NCBI GenBank assembly: GCA_022702705.1
Contig: CM040425.1
Location: 8,262,001 to 8,326,000 of the forward strand
Direction: 5' to 3'
DNA length: 64,000 bases
Source: Papilionanthe hookeriana x Papilionanthe teres
Taxonomy: Eukaryota; Streptophyta; Magnoliopsida; Asparagales; Orchidaceae
Made by a program: the position numbers and the translations under genes. The notes beneath the pieces were generated by a model that saw nothing but the letters and a program-made list of their open reading frames with translations, was not told the origin of the DNA and did no database searches. The first letter of the stretch is position 1, and each line of letters opens with the position of its first letter. This document shows, in pieces, positions 34,636 through 44,673 of the stretch.

Positions 34636-35798
34636 CTAATCAGTAGCTGTGGCCTCATCATCATCTTCATCACCAAAGGAAAATTCTACGTCCTTAGGAT
34701 CTACAAATGGTGTGAAACTAGGAAAAATAGGAAAGCTAACATCATGTTCACCCTTCAGAAATCTGACTAGGGCTTCATCATACTCAGCATCGTAATTACT
34801 CTTCCTCTGGGTATAATCAGATAAATGATCTAGTTTTCTGTCAATAGTATCAATCCTGCAGTGAGTTTGAAATAACTCCTGCTACTGCTCTAAAAACTAA
34901 TCATGCATTGATTCCCAGAAATCTGATGGTGGCTCAGGAGAAGTAGAGGGTATAGAAGTAGAAGGTCTACCAGAAGTATGTGCAGAAGTAGAAATAGCGG
35001 TCGATCTCTTCCCTCGAAGACGATCATAGATACTAACACTCTCACCGCCCGATTGGCTTAGTAGACTTCGACTTCTCCCCGAAATATCAGCGATGACTCC
35101 ATTACTAACACATAGTGAGTAGATCGAAGATGGAAATCCCGATCAAACGAAGTGCTTTGGACCTCGCGATGAGACTCCACAAAATCATAAATAATGCTCA
35201 CGACATCAATAGGCTTCCTCTCCTGAATGTAGTAATTTAAGATCGCTCGATCTCTAGTCACTTCACTCAGGTGGTTGAAAGGTAACAATCTTGCACATAT
35301 AAAGTAGTGCCATGCTTTAGATACACCATTTAATTCAGAGGATTTGAAATTTACCCTCTTTCCATTTCTGATCTTCCAAGATGCAGTACCGTTAGTCAAA
35401 TAAGCAATAATCATATCCAAATCTCCCTCAGAAGGTGATAATCCTGAATAATAGCACTCAATAGTCGGTGGCAGGCCATAAAATATGTTGATTCTTTTTG
35501 GATTAAATCCTACTCCGATACCTCTGACAAAGTCTTCATAATCCTCGGCGTCCAGAAAATTTACATAAAATTCTCGAACAATCGGGATAACAACAACAGT
35601 AGTAAAATAACAAAATCGTTGCCAGTTGTGCGCAACAATAGTGTTTTCGATCATTTCTCTAGGATGGTAGAAACTTCGTTCAGAAATGAACTTTCTGGAC
35701 GTCACAAATTCATGGAAATGAAAATGTGCAGCCGCAATAGAGAATTTGCTGCTATCAAAGTTATCTCGTGTCTTCCCGCGTTTAGATTTTGGAGCCAT
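34636..35798 (-). pseudogene. ORFb, putative plant transposon protein (element A), frameshifted
   Basis: ATG 35,798, MAPKSKRGKTRDNFDSSKF, open for 246 codons: RKFISERSFYHP, IVREFYVNFLDAEDY, GVGFNPKRINIFYGLPP, GVSKAWHYFICARLLP, then LSEVTRDRAILNYYI. A frameshift near 35,100 gives VEVY then stop. The other frame continues (GVIADISGRSRSLLSQSGG), through two TAG codons near 34,890, to the C-terminal helix LDHLSDYTQRKSNYDAEYDE, the motif VSFPIFPSFTPF and an acidic tail ending at 34,636. Full length about 387 codons. It is the least damaged ORFb here and shows the domain order best: basic N-terminus, folded core, Ser/Thr-Pro linker, helix, acidic tail. No transmembrane segment seen; role unknown. 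Confidence 0.8.
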
Positions 35799-35999
35799 CT
35801 AAACGTGAAAGAAAATAAGAACAAATTTAGGAATCAAAGATTTAAACTCTTTTTAAGTTTATAAAACTTAAAATAAGTTTATAAATCCAAAGAAATTACT
35901 AAAAATCAAATATTTTTTTTCAAATTTTCGGTTCTTAGCAAAACTTAGGGAAATCTATGGTGAAAATCGAAAATAAATGGTTTAAAGTGTAGATCTAAC
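35799..35999 (-). other. Putative 5'UTR intron of ORFb, element A (201 bp)
   Basis: Minus-strand donor CTCAAG|GTTAGATC at 35,999 and acceptor CACGTTTAG at 35,799, directly before ATG. The intron is AT-rich with a pyrimidine-rich 3' end (TTCTTGTTTTCTTTCACGT-like). Four ORFb copies agree in position and length. Confidence 0.55.
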
Positions 36000-36132
36000 C
36001 TTGAGACGAAGAAATCGAGTGGTTTCACGCTCAAATCCTTGATGTTTTGACCTCAAAATGGATCTAGAGGATGTATTTTCACAAAAATGGGGAAGAAGAT
36101 GAAGCTTAGGCGTCAAAAATGGCTTTTGGGGG

Positions 36133-36204
36133 TTATTTAAGTAAATTTTCAGGTACAGGCCGAACTGGCGCTTCGGCGCCGATTTCTGGCGCCTAGGCGC
36201 CAGA
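36133..36204 (-). promoter_or_regulatory. ORFb promoter candidate of element A with a 20-bp perfect palindrome
   Basis: TCTGGCGCCTAGGCGCCAGA at 36,185-36,204 equals its reverse complement. A second GGCGCTTCGGCGCC unit starts at 36,167, 21 bp from the matching point of the first. A TATA-like TTAAATAA follows on the minus strand at 36,140-36,133. Confidence 0.55.
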
Positions 36205-36601
36205 CTCGCCTTTCACAAATTTTTTTTTTTAAATTTATTTTTCCACCAAAATTCATAAATTCAACTTCCAATTACTCATATCAGAGTAGAGCTTCAGTTT
36301 CTAACTTCCACAACATTTTTAAAAAAAATTATAAAAATTATATATTAAATCCACCAATCAAACATAAGGTTTTCAATCAAACTCACTAATTTCCATTTAA
36401 AATTTTCAATTTTGACTCAATAAATTCCAAATAAGTACTACATTTGATTCAAGTTCCTAATACAAACTCAATCATAACAATTTCAAAGCAAAAACAACAC
36501 ACATCGAACATGAAAGCAAATACACAAACAAACACAATCGATTCTCTAAATCGATACAACGACTCAACAAACTATAATAACTATCTCTTTACTAGAATAT
36601 T
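36205..36601. other. Spacer between ORFa and ORFb of element A
   Basis: AT-rich, near-identical to 29,185-29,583 in inverse orientation; nothing recognised. Confidence 0.6.
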
Positions 36602-36946
36602 CTAATCTTCACAAGGGAAATTGTGTATTCCACTTGGAAAGAATACTAATGCTCTCGGGAAATCCGTAGCCGTCTTTTCATCAATCCACTTGCTTTTATA
36701 CATTTCAACTTGAGCATCTTGATAAGCCGCAAAATGATCAAATTGAAGTTTCATTTGCCATTCTAGATGTTCAACTTGATGAAACATCTCATGAAGGGGA
36801 TCTCCAATCCTTTTAAAATATTCTTCAAACTTATCCAAACGACTAGAAATTTTCTCTAAACTTACAGCGATGAAACCATTGAAGTAGGGTTGAGGATCCC
36901 TTGATACCTTGTCCCTAGCCTCTTCTCCATGATTTCTCCTTTCCAT
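36602..36946 (-). CDS. ORFa, intact 114-residue accessory protein of element A
   Basis: Uninterrupted from ATG 36,946 to TAA-type stop at 36,602. It starts MERRNHGEEARDKVSRDP; residues about 27-75 look like a long amphipathic helix (VSLEKISSRLDKFEEYFKRI, then MFHQVEHLEWQMKLQFD), possibly a coiled coil. The end is FPRALVFFPSGIHNFPCED. No signal peptide, membrane span or known domain. It is the only full-length ORF in element A without a stop or frameshift. It lies about 650 bp downstream of the integrase end and has its own upstream motif cluster and TATA-like site. I do not recognise a family; the helical layout resembles the ORFb C-terminal part, so it may be an ORFb-derived or partner protein. 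That is a guess. Confidence 0.7.
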   Translation of the reverse strand: MERRNHGEEARDKVSRDPQPYFNGFIAVSLEKISSRLDKFEEYFKRIGDPLHEMFHQVEHLEWQMKLQFDHFAAYQDAQVEMYKSKWIDEKTATDFPRALVFFPSGIHNFPCED

Positions 36947-37031
36947 TTCTTTAAAAATTTCTCAAATCTCTCAAGAATGAAATGTAAGGGACGTAATTTT
37001 GCTTGCTTGATGGTTAGGGAAGAAGTTGGGT

Positions 37032-37212
37032 TAATTTAAAGGGGAAAATCGTGTGAAAAACTGAAAATTTTCTGTTTTTGCACGACCCAGTAACCGTGGC
37101 GCTTAGGTGCCAAATCTGGCGCCTAGGCGCTGACCTATTGACACATAGTTGATTCTGGCGCTTAGGCGCCGAATTCTGGCTCCTAGGCGCCGAATTCTGG
37201 CTCATAGGCGCC
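37032..37212 (-). promoter_or_regulatory. ORFa promoter candidate of element A: five motif copies plus TATA-like site
   Basis: Plus-strand motif starts at 37,098 and 37,118 (20 bp), and at 37,157, 37,178 and 37,199 (21 and 21 bp). Each reads like TGGCGC.TAGGCGCC. A TATA-like CCTTTAAATT on the minus strand (about 37,041-37,032) lies between the cluster and the ATG at 36,946. A CT-rich leader (AACTTCTTCCCTAACC) follows. Confidence 0.55.
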
Positions 37213-37630
37213 GGAACTATGTTCAACTCCGTATCGCCTAATCGTCAAATTTTCAAAATTTTGTTCTCCAAGATAGGTAAATTATACTGGTAAGAGTAAT
37301 TTAGACTAAAAAACTCACATTGTAAACTATCATAATGAAGGTTAACTGGATATCCTTTTTACTCATATTCAAAATAGAGTGATCCTATTTTTAATTCTTA
37401 CATACTTCCAAATAATTTTCAGCCTAAGTCAACCAAGACTTATGAGCATCAAATTTTTCTAAAGTAATATAAAAATTAATCAAGATTGAGGCATAACCTT
37501 TCATCAATACACAAAAACACAAGATAATTATGGGTTGCCTCCCACAAAGCGCTTGGTTTAACGTCATCAGCCCGACTTAAGTAAATCGTTAATCAGGTTG
37601 ACTCAACTCATAAGCCTCTTTATTAATCTT
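37213..37630. other. Post-integrase spacer of element A
   Basis: Noncoding; includes the conserved GGGTTGCCTCCCACAAAG (plus strand, near 37,540) that is also found fused to gag at 21,640. No gene. Confidence 0.5.
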
Positions 37631-39065
37631 CTTAATATCTCCTAAATAAGGCTTCAATCTTACTCCATTTACTTTAAAAATTTTTTTCAGTTTTGGGATC
37701 TTTAATATTGACAGCTCCATAATGGTATACTTTCTCTAATAAATAAGGTCCAATTCATTTAGATCTTAATTTTCCAAGAAAAAGTCTTAAACGAGAATTA
37801 AACAGTAATACTTTTTTTCCAGGCTAAAAAATTTTTCCTGAAATTTTTTTATCATGCAACATCTTCATTTTCTCTTTATAAATTCTCGCATTTTCATATG
37901 ATTTGTTTCTAATTTTTTCCTTCTCATTTAGTTGCAATAATCATTTTTCTCCTACATTATTCAAATTAAAATTAAACTCCTTTATCACCCAATAAGCTTT
38001 ATGTTCAAGTTCTACAGGTAAGTGACAATGTTTACCATAAATTAACCTGTAAGGTGACATTCTGATTGGTGTCTTATAAGCTATTCTATAAGCCCATAAT
38101 GCGGAATCAAGTCTATCAACCCAATCGGTTCTTTTAGGATTAACGGTCTTTTCTAAAATTCTTTTAATTTCTCTGTTTGATACTTCGACCATTCCACTAG
38201 TTTGAGGGTGATAAGCGATTGCAATTCTATGTTTGATTCCAAATTTTTGTAGTAATGATTGAATTCTTCTATTCTCGAAATGACTTCCACCATCAGTGAT
38301 AATTACCTTAGGCATTCCAAATCTTGAAAATATCATTTTCTTTAAAAATTTTGAAACACTTTTGGATTCACAGTTTGGTAAAGTAATAACTTCAATCCAC
38401 TTTGAAACATAATCAACTGCTAATAAAATATAAATTTTTCCAGATGATGGAACAAATGGTCCCATAAAGTCTAATCCCCATATATCAAAAATTTCAACTT
38501 CCAATATATAGTTTAAAGGCATTTCATCTTTCCTAGATATATTTCCCATCCTTTGACATTGATCACATGTTTTCACATATTGTCTCACATCTTTAAATAA
38601 GGTAGGCCGATAAAATCCAGAATTTAAAATTTTAAATGCAGTTTTATCTATGCCGAAGTGACCTCTAAAATCAGAATCATGACATTTTTGAATAATAACA
38701 AAAGTTTCCTCATAAGGTACACATCTTCGAATCATAGAATCTTTACCAATTTTAAATAAATGATTCTTCCCAAATATAAGATTTAGCATCATATTTAAAT
38801 TTCTTAATAAATTTGTTATCCAAGTCATAAGGCAAAATATTGTTAACTAAATAATTAATAATATCACCATACTACGGTGTTTTGTATCTTTGAATAACAT
38901 ATAAAGATTCATCAGGGAATTTCTCATTTATATTTTCTTCCGAAATAATATCATTTTTAATTCTAGACAAATGATCGACAATTTGGTTTTCGGTTCCTTT
39001 TCTATCTACTATTTGAAAATCAAATTCTTGTAGAAGTAAAACCCATCTTATAAGTCTAGGTTTAG
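37631..39065 (-). pseudogene. Integrase of element A, with premature stops
   Basis: The main frame from 38,828 is open for 295 codons. Zinc-binding residues H50, H57, C88 and C91; catalytic core D120 (GLDFMGPF), D179 (IITDGGSHF) and E215 (GMVEVSNRE) are all present, so the DDE triad is intact. It ends at TGA 37,943-37,941 in the C-terminal domain (VGEK then stop). The expected continuation (LLQLNE, later VYHYGAV) follows in the same region with further stops and a frameshift. A frameshift upstream of 38,828 separates it from RNase H. Integrase would insert the cDNA in the nucleus; this copy would lack the C-terminal domain. Confidence 0.85.
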
Positions 39066-39149
39066 AATCCTTCTTAGAAATTAGATATTTAATAGCAGAA
39101 TGATCGAGTATGAACTATACATTTAGTACCAAGAAGATAAGGTCTAAAT

Positions 39150-40298
39150 TTATCGAAGGCATATACTTATAGCTAGAAGCTCCTTCTCGGTGGTAGTGTA
39201 ATTTCTTTGTGTTTCGGTGAGAGTTTTACTAGCATAATATACAACTTTGAAATTTTTTTCATATTTTTGTCCTAATACAGCTCCAATTGCAAAAACACTT
39301 GCATCACACATTAATTCAAAAGATTTATTCCAATCAGGTGCAACAATGATAGTTGCAGTTATTAATTTTTCTTTTAGAATATTAAAAGCATTAATACAAT
39401 CTTCATTAAATTCAAATTGTACATCTTTTTCTAATAAATGACAAAGAGGTTTAGCAATTTTAGAAAAATCCTTTATATATCTTCTATAAAATCCAGCATG
39501 ACCTTGAAAACTTCTCACATCAGTAACCGTAGTAGGTGGTTGCAATTTAGCAATAGTTTTCACTTTTGCTTGATCTACTTCCATCCCTTTTCGTGATACT
39601 TTATGTCCAAATACAATGCCTTTTGTGACCATGAATTGACATTTTTCCCAGTTAAGAACTAAATTTATTTCTTCGCATCTTTTCAGAACTTTGGCTATGT
39701 TTTCCAAACAAGATTCAAAAGAAGTTACAAAGACTAAAAAATCATCCATGAATATTTCAATTCCTTTGTCAATCAAATCACAAAATATTGACATCATACA
39801 TCTTTTAAAAGTTGCAGGTGCATTACATAAACCAAAAGTCATTCTTCTAAAAGCAAATGTTCCATAAGGACTTGTAAATGTTGTCTTTTCTTGGTCCTCA
39901 GGAGCAATAAGTAATTGATGATAACCAGAATATCCATCCAGAAAACAGAAATATGAGTGTCCAGTTAATTTATCGAGCATTTGATCCAAGAAAGGTAAAG
40001 GAAAATGATCCTTTCTAGTGGCTTTATTTAATTTCCTATAGTCAATACAAATTCGCCATCCAGTAACTTGTCTTGTAGGAATAACTTCATTTTTATCATT
40101 AACAATGACAGTTACACCTCCTTTCTTCGGAATATAATGAATAGGACTTACCCATTGACTATCCGAAATAAGATAAATAATACCAGCATCTAACCACTTA
40201 ATAATTTCTTTTTTAACAACCTCTTTCATGATAGGATTTAATCTTCTTTGCGATTCTATAGTAGGTTTAAAATTTTCTTCCATTAAAATTCTATGCAT
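39150..40298 (-). CDS. Reverse transcriptase-RNase H segment of element A pol
   Basis: Open for 382 codons. RT: WRICIDYRKLNKATRKDHFP (residues 81-100), FLDGYSGYHQ with the first catalytic Asp at 121, FGLCNAPATF (155-164), and catalytic FMDD at 183-186. RNase H: SFQGHAGFYRRYIKDFSK (263-280) in the connection, catalytic Asp332 in ELMCDASVFA and Glu371 in TEKELLAI. These residues are intact, so the enzyme core could be functional if joined correctly. It is part of a polyprotein; the upstream frame is broken between 40,300 and 40,660, and downstream before integrase. Lineage Athila by PBS, motif style and accessory ORFs. Confidence 0.85.
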   Translation of the reverse strand: MHRILMEENFKPTIESQRRLNPIMKEVVKKEIIKWLDAGIIYLISDSQWVSPIHYIPKKGGVTVIVNDKNEVIPTRQVTGWRICIDYRKLNKATRKDHFPLPFLDQMLDKLTGHSYFCFLDGYSGYHQLLIAPEDQEKTTFTSPYGTFAFRRMTFGLCNAPATFKRCMMSIFCDLIDKGIEIFMDDFLVFVTSFESCLENIAKVLKRCEEINLVLNWEKCQFMVTKGIVFGHKVSRKGMEVDQAKVKTIAKLQPPTTVTDVRSFQGHAGFYRRYIKDFSKIAKPLCHLLEKDVQFEFNEDCINAFNILKEKLITATIIVAPDWNKSFELMCDASVFAIGAVLGQKYEKNFKVVYYASKTLTETQRNYTTTEKELLAISICLR

Positions 40299-40659
40299 GC
40301 AAATGGAAGGGCTTATTCCTCTTATATCGACAATAGTTCAACCAAAAGCTTTCTTATAATTCTTTAACACACCTAAGTAATTTTTCTTCTTGATCTTTAC
40401 TCGATTCGGAAGAAATAATAACGAGGTAAAGTTAACGAATTTCCAGAAACGCATATTTTAAATGTGAATGTAACATTTTTAATTCCAGTTCAGGTGCTTT
40501 TTTAATTGAGGGTAAAAGTATATCATTTTGAGTTATGTCTAAAGTTTCCTAATTATCTTTAATAAAATGAGTCTCTTATTCTTCTACTACTTCTTCTTCA
40601 TCAGTTAAAAATTCAAATTTTTCTTCAGAAATAACTTTACATTTTTCTTGATAATGTTT

Positions 40660-41160
40660 TTAAATTAAATAATCAATTATATCCATTCTATAACCTTTCT
40701 CTTTATCAGGGTACTTCATTGATTTAAGAGCATTAAATTTAATTTCTTGATCATTGACTCTCATGGTTAATTCTGCTTTTGGCACATCAATCATAGCTCG
40801 TCCGGTAGCTAGAAAAGGTCTTCCTAAAATAATAGGTATCTCTTTATCTTCTTCCATATCAAGTACTCTGAAATCTACAGGGAAGATAAATTTATCCACT
40901 TTAACAAGGACATCCTCTATAACTCCTTTAGGATAAGTGATAGATCTATCGATTAGCGAAGAGTTACGGTGGTGGGAGTAACATCTCCTAAATCCAATCT
41001 TCGAAAGATAGAAAATGACATGAGATTAATACTTGCTCCTAAATCACATAAAGCTTTTCCGCAAAATTTTTCTCCAATAGCACAGGGTATAGTGAAACTT
41101 CCAGGATCCTTAAGCTTTCAAGTAATTTCTTTTGAATTATTGCACTGCATTCTTCACTTA
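40660..41160 (-). pseudogene. Aspartic protease region of element A
   Basis: Minus-strand reading GEKFCGKALCDLGASINLMS (41,070-41,010) contains the catalytic DLGAS. After a break near 40,955 it continues VDKFIFPVDFRVLDMEEDKE and PIILGRPFLATGRAMIDV (40,899-40,660), the typical C-terminal half with the GRPFLAT motif. This protease cleaves the gag-pol polyprotein. An in-frame stop after TTVTLR breaks it. Confidence 0.8.
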
Positions 41161-41189
41161 ATGCAACAGTTTTAAAAGCTTCAAATTTT

Positions 41190-42816
41190 CATTTTTTGCT
41201 TAAAATATCCTTCGTAAATTTTGTGTAAGTTGGCATTTGTTCCAAAGCTTCAGTAAAAGGTATATTAATAGTAAGTTTCTTAAAAATTTCAAAGAACTTA
41301 AAAAATTGATGATCAAGTTTCTGCTGCTTAAGTCTTTGAGGAAAGGGTGGTGGTGGTTTTTCAACTTCCACATTAACGAAGTATAACGATCGATCTTGGT
41401 AGGAGAGAGAGTTTCTTTAGGTTTTTCAATCTCTTCAACCTCGATCTCTTTTTCAATTTCATTATGTAATTTTTCTTTTAATTCCTTTCCACTTCTAAGT
41501 TGCACTGACTTTAACTTGTTCATGTTCTTTTCCGGTTTCCTTTGGATTGATTTCAACATTACTAGGAAGTGTTCCTACGGGTACGTTATTAATTAAAGTA
41601 GCAATACGCCCCATTTGATTTTCGATATTACAAATAGCAGTATTTTGATTTTGTAATTGATTATTCATTTGCATAATTAATTCTTCTATTGATAACTTTT
41701 TCTGTTGATTATTAAATCCGGGAGGTTTATAATTTGAATTAACTTGATTATTCCAATTTCCGAGTGGGATGAGATTGATTATTACCCCATTGTTGTTGTG
41801 GATTATTCCGAGTTAAAATTAGGATGATTTTTCCACCCGGGATTATAATAATTTGAATAAGGATTATTTTTACTTGCAATAGCTTGTAAAGTTTCAATAG
41901 TTTGAGAATCTTGATATTAGCGAGTTATTATGCGAAATATTAATTGCAAAATTATCTAATTTCTTAGACATTGCTTGTGACTTGTGAAGCTAAGATAGAA
42001 AAGGCTTCATTATCATTGAATACTTGGCCATCTTTTTAGGGATAATGCTTTCGGAAGGCCATTGTAAATTATTATTAGCCATTTCTTCAATTAAAGTGTA
42101 AGCTTCTTCGAATGATTTAGACATTAAAGAACCTCCATGACGGCATCGATAATTGATTTTAAAGATCCAATTAATCCATTATAAAATGTTTGAATAATCA
42201 ACCAAGCGGGTAAAGCATGATGAGGACATTTTCTTAATAGTTCTTTAAATCTTTCCCAAGTTTCATATATTGTCTTCCAGTCGAATTGACTAAATGAAGT
42301 AATATCATTTCTTAATATAGCGAGTTTTAGAAGGAGGAAAATATTTAGCAAGGAATTTTTGTGCCATTTCGGCCCATGTTTTAATAGAACCGATCGCTAA
42401 TGAGTTTAACCACATCTTTGCTTTATCTCTTAAAGAAAAAGGAAAGAGTACTAAGTCTAATAGCATCATCGAAACATTGTTATATTTAAAGGTAGCACGA
42501 AAGTTCTAAAAAAACTAACAAGATGTAAATTTGGATCCTCGTTTGGTGATCCACCAAATTGATTGTTTTGCACCATTTGAATAATAGACGGTTTAAGTTC
42601 AAAAGAATTAGCATCTACGGTGGGTATTTGAATACTACTATGAAGTTCATCAACTGTAGGGTTAGAATAATCCCTTAATGGTTTATAGACATTTTGATCA
42701 TTAAGTTCAATTGGATTTTATAAAATAGCCATTTCTTGAAATTTTTGAATTTGTTTTCCGTTTTTTATTTTTCTAATTGTTCTTTCCAATTCAGAATATA
42801 AAGGCATTAATCCTTC
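41190..42816 (-). pseudogene. gag of element A, frameshifted
   Basis: Collinear with the copy at 31,534-29,989. Recognisable parts: the N-terminus near 42,810, the QNNQFGGSPNEDPNLHL region near 42,560, LRNDITSFSQFD then WERFKELLRKCPHHALP (42,351-42,124), then an Asn-rich tract near 41,800. A Lys/Glu-rich segment (LRSGKELKEKLHNEIEKEIE, near 41,490) and PPFPQRLKQQKLDHQFFKF (near 41,340) precede the protease. At least five frame breaks. Several are single-base differences from the other copy of the CA-to-CGA type. Confidence 0.75.
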
Positions 42817-42896
42817 AGAACCAAATCTTCACATAAAACAAGCAATAAATATAAAATTTAACTATTCTATTTCTTTCTTTTTTTACTTTCTTTTCT

Positions 42897-42914
42897 TCCC
42901 CGGCAACGGCACCA
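42897..42914 (-). promoter_or_regulatory. Primer binding site of element A
   Basis: TGGTGCCGTTGCCGGGGA on the minus strand, one change (C to T) from the tRNA-Asp site, 6 bases after the 5' LTR end. Confidence 0.85.
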
Positions 42915-42920
42915 AAAATT

Positions 42921-44673
42921 TGACCCGACCGCAAATAACGCAGTAATATTCGCTTCCAAAAGATAGCCAAAAGCTTTGACTTAATTTATAAATAGCGGCT
43001 AGTGTATAAAATTAATATAATTTTGAAAATATTTTTACACACTAGGGGTACTACGCAAGTATACGTATCGTTTCAAGTAATATAGGGTTTTTAAACAAAG
43101 AACCCAGTATCGATCCCACAGGGAAGATTTATAGAAATAAATTTTCTATGAAGTTGAAGCGTAATAAAATAGTAAAAATATTTTTATAATTATCTTTTAA
43201 TTTAATTATAAATTACTAATTAATTTACTAGATGCAAATAAAGAAAACAATAATAAGATAATGATTTTATGAAATTTATATAAAATAAACAACTTTCTTT
43301 CCTTCAATTAATCTAAGATTTCTAAGATAATTTAATATTCCTTGGAGAATTCGATTTATGGTATTGTGCCAAATAGAAGCATTCCTATTCTTTACCCTTT
43401 GATCCAGGCGCAAAGAACATTGACTAATTTACAGAATAGGTCCGGATGTATTGTTAGTAGAATGGGTTAATCTAGACTCACACTTCTAGATGTCCAAGAG
43501 TGGCTATGGTCGGCCCTACTAGTGACCCTTTCCTAGTCTATAAATCAAATTATAAGAATTTAGTCTGTCACTCTAAAAACTTATCAATTCTACGCCCTTT
43601 AATATTATATTCATATTTATTTGCACTTCACCATGAATAGCCCGCTCATGGCCTACGACTACCCAAGGATTCATATGACATTTACAATTTAAGAGTTCTT
43701 CTCCTTCAAGGTTTCAAAACTCTTTAACAGGTTTTAACAATTCAAACGACCAATTTAAAAAGTAAAGTAAGATCAGGTATTAATGTCATCACAATGTTTT
43801 GAAAATATTTTGAATTTTAATTCTCCATTGAATCTTTATATTATCTTATCCATCTCTTCATAATTGAAGTAAGAAAGTAACTAACTACTCAGAACACATT
43901 GAAAATAAATAACAAAACATGATAATTAAACTTTGAATCAAATATAAAAATATACTTATCTCGAATATTTCTTCTACAGATCTTTTGATTCCTACTGAAT
44001 CCATAGTGTAATGAACTCCAGATGCAATAACAAAAGTGGCCCTAAGTTTCTCTCTCTAATTCTCTCTCTAAGGGTGAGAGATCCTAAAGTAGATAAGAGA
44101 AAGGAGTACAATGGGAGGGGCACGTTTTCTGAAGAAATGGACCTCTATTTATAGGCTTCAAGGGTTGCCTTGAGGCACCTCTTCAAAACATGTCCACGTT
44201 CAATGAATCTTCTAGAAGGTCGGTCTGGCACCTATGTACCGGAGTCTGGCGCCTAAGCATCGGACACCGCGTCCAGTTCTTCGCACCTCTTCTCAATTAA
44301 AACCGTTTTGGAGTGTCCAAATGTAATGTATCACATGTCCTATTATCAAGGAACAACTGCCAACCTTCTAGAATGTCCAATAACCGCTCACTCCATCAAA
44401 ATAACTGATCAAACGTTGTCAAAAACTTGACAGTTTTCTTATCGAGTCTGGTGCTTAGGCGCCAGTTTCTGGCGCCTAGGTGCCAGGCCATATTTTTTTT
44501 ACACTTTTGGTATTTTGCTCCATTTTTGCTCCTTTTTGCTCCTTTTTTCCTTCTTAGACCTTTTTACATTACCTACATCCAAAAACACAAAAAATACCTT
44601 TCATTAAAGCATAATATCCTTAGAAATTAATAATAATTAAGACATAAAGAAATATGTATTTTTTTATAGATTA
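42921..44673 (-). repeat. 5' LTR of element A, 1753 bp
   Basis: Collinear with the 3' LTR (31,602-33,383). The outer end reads TAATC instead of TGATC on the minus strand, a G-to-A change in the terminal dinucleotide. TATA box at 44,153-44,146; motif pairs at 44,227/44,248 and 44,450/44,471, each 21 bp apart. The adjoining bases ACCCT (44,674-44,678) would be the target-site duplication, but no partner is found. Confidence 0.85.

Larger units (their letters stand above)
31602..44673 (-). mobile_element. Element A: full-length Athila-like Ty3/Gypsy retrotransposon, 13.1 kb, inactive
   Basis: Transcribed leftwards: 5' LTR 44,673-42,921, PBS 42,914-42,897, gag, protease, RT, RNase H, integrase, ORFa, ORFb, 3'UTR, PPT 33,398-33,384, 3' LTR 33,383-31,602. 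LTRs differ at roughly 5% of sites in the stretches I compared (for example 3 of 60 bases at 31,741-31,800 versus its partner), so insertion is fairly recent relative to the X/Y/Z layers. gag, pol and ORFb carry frameshifts or stops; ORFa is intact. No target-site duplication can be recognised, because the 3' LTR continues into another gag. Confidence 0.85.
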
